From the NCBI GenBank assembly GCA_036872755.1, contig JAVHNS010000001.1:3348001-3412000 (forward strand): a stretch of DNA of 64,000 bases. Reading direction: 5' to 3'. Under the pieces are notes generated by a model, which searched no databases, had not been told where the DNA came from, and saw only the letters and a program-made list of their open reading frames with translations. The translations under genes and the position numbers were made by a program. Positions 57,477 through 64,000 of this stretch are shown piece after piece. This DNA is from Orbilia blumenaviensis (lineage: Eukaryota > Ascomycota > Orbiliomycetes > Orbiliales > Orbiliaceae). Every line of letters begins with the position of its first letter. Within the stretch, counting starts at the first letter, position 1.

Positions 57477-59030
57477 ATGAATGAGCTGCTATCCTTCATT
57501 TTGCAGCAGGAGGATTTCCGCAAGTATATCGCTCCCCTCCCACCCCCCAACTCTAGCCATTTTACACACAATTTTTACTGACCAAAAAATCCTCGGCGCT
57601 TTTCGCACAGAGCCCGCCTTCCATCCCTCTACTCCGACTTCTCCCCCCTCCAAACCACAAACCCGGATGGCTACACCGCCAACATCACCGCCTGGAAATC
57701 CGCGCTCGCGAAAGCCACATACGCCGGTCTCATCCCTTCCTCCTCCTCCACAGCAGCAGACCACCTCATACTCCCGATAACACCGCAACTACTACCATCC
57801 TTATCCACGAGAGAATATGGAACTCCCGCGTTAGCATGTGTTATCAACGAAGGTATCGCTTCTGGGGAGTTTATGCCTCTTAAACAGTTTTTGATAAAGG
57901 AAGGGAGTATATATTATAAACCGTGGGTTGATCCTTGGAAGGTGCTTTCTTGGGGGCTTAGGCAGGTTGGTGTTGGTGGTGGTACTGCTGGTAATGGGAA
58001 GTTGGTGAACGGTGATATTGTGGTGGTGAAGAATGTGGAGGAGGTGGCGGGGAGGGTTGTGAAGTTTGTGGCGGGGAGGGGGAAGAGGGATATAGATAGG
58101 GTTATGACGTTGGAGATGTTGGAGCATGAGGTTGCGAATGAAAGTGGGGTTTTGGGGGGGGTGAAGGAGGAAGAGGAGGGAAGGGGGTTGAGTGAGAAGG
58201 ATATGAAGGTTTTGGTTAAGTTCCTGTCGAGGGATTTGGGGGAGGCGGCGGTATCGGGGAAGGTATGTTTTCTATGATTATATTGCGTATTGGAAGGGGG
58301 ATTTGGTTTGGTTTGATATACTAATTAAGACGATGATGAATATATACAGACGATTAAATTCAAACCAACAGACTCCCCGCTCCAGCCAATCTCACAATCC
58401 GACATAACAACAGCACAGTTAAAACACCTGATCCTAACCCAAACCCTCAAAGTCGACGCCCTCTCCCACAAAATCACACAACTGCAGGAAAAAGCCAAAA
58501 AGGCAATTCTATCGAATAACAAAATCACCGCATTATCAGCTTTGAAAAGCAAAAAGATGACGGAAGAACAGCTGAGGACTGTTACTAACAGTCTTGCCAG
58601 TCTTGAGAGTGTGGTTATGAAGATTGAACAGGCGGTGGATAATGCGGAGTTGATCGATACGTTGGAACAAGGGTCCAAGGTGCTCGCAGGGTTGAATAAG
58701 GTTACCGGAGGGGTGGAGAGGGTGGAGAAGGTTATGGATGAGTTGCAGGAACAGATGGATGAGACGGATGAGATCTCGAGGATCGTTACCGAACCGGGGA
58801 CTACGAAGTTGGATGAGATTGAAGGGGATGTGCAGGAGGAGTTTGAGATGATGATTAAAGAGGAGAGGGAGAGGGAGAGGAAGTTAGAGGAGGAGAAGAG
58901 GGTGAGAGAAGCGGAGGAGGAGGCGAAGTTGTTGGAGAGGTTGGCTGGGTTGAATGTTGCTGATCAGATACCTCAGGCTGCTACTGCTGAGAAGGACGGG
59001 GAAGAACAGCGTGAAGCTTTGCATGCCTGA
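57477..59030 (+). CDS. CHM7: CHM7/CHMP7, ESCRT-III-like nuclear envelope protein
   Basis: Three exons, 57477..57523, 57611..58262 and 58350..59030, give 459 residues. The start MNELLSFILQQEDFRK and the join to ARLPSLYSDFSPLQ match CHMP7-family N termini; an overlapping ATG at 57481 lies in another frame and is not used. The N-terminal half is the winged-helix/ESCRT-II-like region, and residues about 265-410 form a Snf7-type domain (LKVDALSHKITQLQEKAKKA, then NNKITALSALKSKKMTEEQL, LIDTLEQGSKVLAGLNK). The C terminus is an acidic and basic coiled coil with a MIM-like end. Chm7 recruits ESCRT-III to seal or survey the nuclear envelope. It converges with RAD18. Confidence 0.92.
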
Positions 59031-59433
59031 TAGACAAACCCGAATGAGATGGGATTTTATACCGTCATTGGTATGGTAGTGCTTTGGAGTTTTCGGGATT
59101 TAATGGGTTTATTATACCAGCGGGGCGTTGGGACAGATTGCTATCTTCAGACCCCTTTTTTGGGAGGTGGATGCTTGCATCATGTTATATTCTTGATATC
59201 CGAGTAGTTCTCTTTAGCCATATAGTAATTATTACAGGCTCGACCCAATTCCCAAATCCACACACACATACATATACCTCAATACCGTGATTAGAATATA
59301 TATACTCATGATAACCCCCAAAAAACCCTTCCTCCACATAGAAATACATGCCCAAAGGGTGCAGTACCCGAATACGTATACCTTTCATGAAACTAGTAAA
59401 CACCAATGCGGACGCTAAAAATACCCTCAATGG

Positions 59434-59466
<33 letters not shown>

Positions 59467-59509
59467 TATGAAATATAATATTCAAGAAGAGGAGGCGTGC
59501 GCAGGCAGT
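59031..59509. other. convergent 3' intergenic region with poly-A tract
   Basis: Between CHM7 and RAD18. Contains an uninterrupted run of about 34 A at 59431-59464. No gene recognised. Confidence 0.6.
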
Positions 59510-60967
59510 CTAGGCTTCGACGACCTCGGGCGAATCTATCCCGTTTAATTCCGCTTGTACTCCTGCCATCGAATCCAGCAGCTGCTGGTCCTTCGGTCCG
59601 GCCTCTACTACTCCATTCTCTTTCTTTCGGGCAGCGGCACTCTTCCTCGCGGCCGCCACGAGCGCCTCGAACTCGCTTCTGTGGCCCTTACTCCAAGCAT
59701 CCCGCTCGAAGCCCTTATCTTGCACCACGCTCGGCTTTTGAGTAGATTGATGCCGTTCGTAAGCTTCCAGCTCTCTTCGCAAAGTCTCTTTCGATTTCGG
59801 TGTCGCGGAGTCCAGGTTTGCATTCCACATATTCGTCCACTCCTGGAGTCTAGCCCACAGCACTTGTTTGCTTTCTTTCCCCTTAGCATCGTATTTAATA
59901 CCGAATTCACGAAGTTTCTTTCTGATATCAGCTTCCTTCGTTAAGCTAGCATTCCCCTTTGGCAATCGAAGTTCTTTCTTTTCTTCATCGGTATAAGGCG
60001 CCCTTTGCTGGGGTTTTGGTATATTGGCGAACGATACGGGTTGGCGTTTTAATGGTGTTCCGGGGCCATTGGTGGCTTTTATGGGTGTCGGAGACGGTGA
60101 TCTTTTCCCTTCAAGGCATCGGTTGACATGCGCTTCTACCTTTGACTTGTCTTTTAGTCGGGTACAGATCGGGCATGCTACCATATCTGAGTTTTTCGTC
60201 GGCGTTTCCGGAACTCCTCGAGATATGGCTTTCCGTTTCGCGCGACTGCCATTATTATTATTGTTGTTGTTGTTATTATGATTATTATTTGATCTGAAGT
60301 CGTCATTATCTGAGATTTCGTCTTCCTCTGGGAGGAATTCGTCGTCGCTGTCTAGAATTACAACGGTTTGGGAGGATAATATTCTTGAGTTTGTACGTTG
60401 TGAGGAAGTTCTGGTGCTTCGGCGGGTAGGGGGGCCGGTTTCTTGGGGGTATCGGGGAGCGATTGTTGTGTCTTGTCGCGGTCTTTTGCCTTTTCGGTAT
60501 ATTGGTTCGGCGTCTTCCATTATATCATCATCGTCGTCGTCGTCGTAAGGTCTGCGTTTTTCAGCACGGGGTTGGATGCTTGTAACCCTTTCCTTTTCTT
60601 CTTCTTCCTCTTCCTCAGCTTTCCTCCTCCTCCTTGCTTCCTCCTCCTCCTCCTTCTCTTTCTCCTTCGCCCTAAGAGTATCCAACAACTGCTTCCGAAT
60701 CGTATTAAAAGAACCAACCAGCTCCGACACCAATATATTATCCCTCAACCTAGGTTCCTCATCCGGTTTCATGCAAGTGGGACACTTCGAGGAAGTCGAA
60801 AGGTACCGTCGGATGCATAACGAACAAAAAGTGTGCCCGCAGCTGGTCACCTTTGGAGCGGTGAAGAGTTCCTTGCAGACTTGGCATCGGAGGGAGGATT
60901 CGAGCGCTTGCAGGCCTGGGATCGGGGTTTGGAGCCAGTCGGTTGGGTCGGGGATGTCTATGTCCAT
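59510..60967 (-). CDS. RAD18: RAD18 E3 ubiquitin ligase
   Basis: A single exon of 485 residues. Rad18 works with Rad6 to mono-ubiquitinate PCNA at stalled forks (post-replication repair). The RING lies at 28-65, with ligands C28, C31, C43, H45, C48, C51, C62 and C65 (CQVCKELF, CGHTFCSLC, KCPTC). After an acidic and Asn-rich linker comes a UBZ4-type finger VACPICTRLKDKSKVEAH followed by NRC. A SAP-like DNA-binding region follows (KGNASLTKEADIRKKLREFG; LQEWTNMWNANLDS), then a probable Rad6-binding helix (KETLRRELEAYERHQ). Order and length match fungal Rad18 (Neurospora uvs-2). It is divergent from POP7. Confidence 0.96.
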   Translation of the reverse strand: MDIDIPDPTDWLQTPIPGLQALESSLRCQVCKELFTAPKVTSCGHTFCSLCIRRYLSTSSKCPTCMKPDEEPRLRDNILVSELVGSFNTIRKQLLDTLRAKEKEKEEEEEARRRRKAEEEEEEEKERVTSIQPRAEKRRPYDDDDDDDIMEDAEPIYRKGKRPRQDTTIAPRYPQETGPPTRRSTRTSSQRTNSRILSSQTVVILDSDDEFLPEEDEISDNDDFRSNNNHNNNNNNNNNGSRAKRKAISRGVPETPTKNSDMVACPICTRLKDKSKVEAHVNRCLEGKRSPSPTPIKATNGPGTPLKRQPVSFANIPKPQQRAPYTDEEKKELRLPKGNASLTKEADIRKKLREFGIKYDAKGKESKQVLWARLQEWTNMWNANLDSATPKSKETLRRELEAYERHQSTQKPSVVQDKGFERDAWSKGHRSEFEALVAAARKSAAARKKENGVVEAGPKDQQLLDSMAGVQAELNGIDSPEVVEA

Positions 60968-61412
60968 TTTTTTGTTTTGGCTTGGGGAGGGGTTTTGTAG
61001 GATATGATATGTGGTTGTGATGGTGGTGGTGGTGGTGAGTTTATAGGGAGGATTTGGTTCGATGTGGGATGCTGAGAGGAGGGTTGGATGGGTATATATG
61101 CATATGCTACTATGTTAGAACAGAACATGAAGATGAAAGAAGAAGCATCTCGTAAGGCCGGCGGCCAGATTTGAAGGCGTGAGGCAGAGATGGGATGATG
61201 TCGAAGGCGCGGGATGGAGAAGAGGGAAGAGGAGAAGGTAACGTTAGGTAAGGAAGAGAAGAGAAGTTGCACGGGAAAACGCGTTGTCTCAGACCTCTTC
61301 TCTTTTTTGGGGGAGTCGCGTAAAGTAAATTCTGCGACCAAGTTAACTTTTTAGCTTTTTGACCTTGCGCATGATTCATCCCAAACCACGAGACAAAAAT
61401 GATATATCAACC
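60968..61412. promoter_or_regulatory. divergent promoter RAD18 / POP7
   Basis: A 445-bp region shared by two genes. It contains GGTGGT repeats near 61020-61035 and no clear TATA. A short upstream ORF of POP7 starts at 61399. Confidence 0.5.
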
Positions 61413-61416
61413 ATGA
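61399..61416 (+). promoter_or_regulatory. five-codon upstream ORF overlapping the POP7 start
   Basis: ATGATATATCAACCATGA: five codons and a stop whose last bases overlap the POP7 ATG (ATGA overlap). If the leader begins upstream of 61399, this arrangement would make POP7 initiation depend on leaky scanning or re-initiation. The transcript start is unknown. Confidence 0.45.
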
Positions 61417-62225
61417 CGGCCTCCCAAAGAAGATCGCATAAACGGTCAAGAGACCTTCCGAAGAGTACTACAAACCTATCCCCCTCAGAATATAATATCC
61501 CATCTTTAATTTTTTTTTTTTTTTTTTGCTAGGAAGACTAAATTAACCTAACCGTGATTTTTTTTTTTTTTTTTGATATAGATTCTAAAATCGTCAAGCG
61601 TCCTCTACCACGACCCCTCCCACCGTCCCGACTCTCAGCGGACCCAAAGACCGTCTACGTCTCCGCCAAATCCCCGTTCATATCCGTCGTAAAAAGGGTT
61701 AGAAAGGCACTTGCAGTCTTTAAAGACCAATCAAAAGTCTCAGTTGCGTCCGGCGGACGGCAGAAACAAAGAAGACAGCAGCCGCAACAGCAGTTCGGTT
61801 CCATACAAACCAAGCCGTTGGCATCAGATGCTACAATCGATGATAAAGCGAAGTATGTCACGATAAAGGCTAGTGGGAAGGCGATTGAGAAGGCATTGGG
61901 GCTTGCGCTGTATTTTCAGGGACAGAAGGATACTTCGGTGGAAATACGGACGGGGACGGTGGAGGCTACGGATGATATTAAAGTTGATCAGTCGCATCTG
62001 ACGTTCGAGGATTTGATGAAGGCAAAGGAGAAAAGTGAACGGATAGCACAGGAGTCCAAGGGTGCAGGAAAGGAAGATGCAATGGATGTCGATGGCGGTG
62101 GTGATGATGATGATGCTGCTGCAGAGGAATCCGACGAATTTGAAGAAATTGACGATGTGTTCCCGTCGAGAACTAGGAATACCAGCGTCATCGAGGTTAT
62201 AGTGAGAAATAAAGCGCCTACTTGA
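61413..62225 (+). CDS. POP7: POP7/Rpp20, RNase P and RNase MRP subunit (Alba fold)
   Basis: Two exons, 61413..61464 and 61582..62225, give 231 residues; the intron is 117 bp (GTACTA..GATATAG). Exon 1 encodes a basic start (MTASQRRSHKRSRDLPK) that joins NSKIVKRPLPR, the usual Pop7 N-terminal pattern. The Alba fold follows: TVYVSAKSPFISVVKRVRKA, then KYVTIKASGKAIEKALGLAL, VEIRTGTVEATDDI, and the closing strand NTSVIEVIVRN. Pop7 pairs with Pop6 to bind the P3 arm of RNase P/MRP RNA, acting in tRNA and rRNA processing. An acidic Asp-rich insert (about 180-210) separates the last strand and is larger than in most members. Confidence 0.9.
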
Positions 62226-63603
62226 AATTGTTGGAGATAGGCGTCTATTTTCGCCTCGGGGGCAACAGGTTCATACAAGGTCAAGCTTCTGATCCAGGCA
62301 CGAGGTTTCAAATACCTAGGACCATAGCTAAGCTATGAGGCTTTTGACACTTTTGAAGAAATGAGGCATTATATGGCAGACGACGAGATATCCAGGAAGA
62401 TACTAGTGCTTCACTGCTGCTGCTGCTGGCGGCGCTACTTACGATGCATTACGCCATCATACACCCACACCGGGGTTTTCCAGGCCTGTTCAGCTGTCAC
62501 TTTTTTTTTTTTTTTTTTTTTGTGGACGATTGCTAGGCTATGTTCGTCAGAGGCGCCGGGTCGTTATCGATAGCACCGATCATTCCAAGCCCGCACGCAG
62601 CCTAGCTGGCCAGAATCTACAATATAGTCTACGATCTACCACTAGCGAGCTCATGCCCATGATCGATATCACAAACCCCTCGAAGAAGAGAGAAAGAGTA
62701 TGCGTGTTTAAAAAAAAAAAAAAATGGGTATGCAGGAATAAGTCAAAATAGAGCCTATCAAGGGTTGCCTGTTACATACATATCGGTATCCTCGCTTCCC
62801 CACCCCGCCCTTGCCGATTGCCCATGCCGCTCGCTGATCCTTTGGCCTCGAATTCTCGTTCCGATAACACTGTTTTTTTGGTTCCGATGCCTGTTCATAC
62901 ATACATATATACGTATATACATATATACATTTTATAGAGTATAGTCTAATCCATGGGAGATGCGGGTCCCCTGTTCTTTCTCCATACATACTTATCGATA
63001 TCGATCCTATTATGTATCTACTATATTTAATCATTTACTTAACTTTTATCTGTCCCTTATCGATCGGGACCGGTATCATATCAAGAGAACGGTTTCATAT
63101 GCATAAAATAAAGTAAAGTTTCATGGGTCTCTTTTTCCTATCTATACTCAATCTACTTATATCTTCTTTGTTTCGCATGAACTCGAAGCTGCCTGTCTGA
63201 AAAAAAGGTCAGTCTTGGATCATGCGACCCACAGAACTTAACAGGCTTCTCCACCCGATCTAACCCGCTCGCTCGCTCCCCGCAAGGCACCTCGTTTTTA
63301 TGTCTTAACCTGCCCCAGCATTCCACAGCGTCGCCCGAAGTTAAAGCTAAAAGTAACTAAGTAAGTAATCATACTTCTAACAAATCGATCCACTGTAATG
63401 CAGCCTTCCAACCAGAAACAAAAAAAAGAACTTAAATCCCACCAGCCGCATAGCAGCCAGCTTCCCATCCTCGGCTACATTCGCATTCGCATTGGCCCAA
63501 GTCACAAAGAAAGGGTCGTGTGCCCCTTCGATCTGAGCTGGGTAGGTATAAGACAAAACCGACAGGTGATGCAGACCGATCGATGTTGTTTTTTTTTCCC
63601 AAC

Positions 63604-63636
<33 letters not shown>

Positions 63637-64000
63637 TTTTCCCGTTGTCCTGCATATATGTATGTACATATGTATGCATTCCAGAAGAAAAAACGGTTTT
63701 TGATTCGATCACCCGGAAGCTTGGGCTTGCTTGCTGTGTTATATACTTGAGTATCTATTACGCTATCGTAAGACATGGTTTTTTTTTTAAAAAAAAAGGT
63801 AAAATGTTCACAACCATACACACAACCATGCACACACACAGACAGACACAATGCAAGTAGCTTAAGTAGGTAGCTTAAGGTATGGGTATCTCCTCCATGA
63901 TACGATAGTGCAGTGACATCTTTTAAGGATAAGCTTATAACCAAAAAAGCCAACGAAAAGAAACAACCAGGGCAGGGGAGCTTGCGCATGCCCGAAACTA
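62226..64000. other. intergenic to window end, no gene recognised
   Basis: Poly-T and poly-A runs are at 62502-62521, 62710-62724 and 63606-63635. Many short ORFs on both strands are low complexity; the longest (minus, 63432..63989) includes the translated poly-T tract and is not credible. A CA-type repeat (ACACACACAGACAGACACA) is near 63833-63851. The next gene may start or end beyond the window. Confidence 0.5.

Noticed and set aside
63432..63989. 185-codon minus-strand ORF
   Set aside because: Contains a translated poly-A/poly-T tract (Lys run) and no domain.

Overview
The window is nuclear DNA of a filamentous ascomycete (Pezizomycotina). The evidence is short introns (44 to about 140 bp) with GT..AG ends and TACTAAC/GCTAAC-like branch points, fungal-specific families (DUF4470-MYND, GH125/mug157, fungal PNP_UDP plus ubiquitin-like protein), AT-rich RIP-like DNA, and pyrimidine-rich 5' regions. 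The lineage below that is not certain; an early-diverging group (Pezizomycetes or Orbiliomycetes) is only a guess. No rRNA, tRNA, CRISPR or prokaryotic feature was found.

Layout. 1-1690: very AT-rich, gene-free, probably RIP-mutated. 2.2-11.3 kb: a Golgi-type glycosyltransferase-like protein (-), RNA exonuclease REX4 (+), an F-box protein (+) and a J-domain protein (-, 4 exons). 13.6-17.5 kb: a five-exon DUF4470/MYND zinc-finger protein (-). 17.8-23.3 kb: an accessory island with a relic nucleoside-phosphorylase fragment, a terminal-inverted-repeat (TIR) element carrying CCAG/CTGG arrays and a reverse-transcriptase fragment, and a PNP_UDP plus ubiquitin-like gene with an in-frame stop that coincides with a perfect splice donor. 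23.5-33 kb: GH125 alpha-mannosidase (mug157 family), TTI2, a charged orphan protein, and CCA1. 33.7-41.4 kb: a gene-poor stretch with a 24-residue two-exon metallothionein-like gene, a second copy of the TIR element, and a 2.4 kb satellite of a bipartite 37-bp unit. 41.6-62.2 kb: ERG8, a 1297-residue PPR protein, a doubtful Gly/Arg-rich ORF, TRS85, CHM7, RAD18 and POP7. 62.2-64 kb: no recognised gene.

Most genes are single-copy housekeeping functions: RNA processing (REX4, CCA1, POP7), membrane traffic and remodelling (TRS85, CHM7), DNA damage tolerance (RAD18), PIKK assembly (TTI2), mevalonate pathway (ERG8), and glycan metabolism (GH125 and the glycosyltransferase-like protein). Neighbours are not functionally clustered. 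The parts most worth attention are the 17.8-23.3 kb island, the tiny metallothionein, and the 38.3-41.4 kb TIR element plus satellite. Splice sites were deduced by reading frame continuity and family conservation, not by transcript data.
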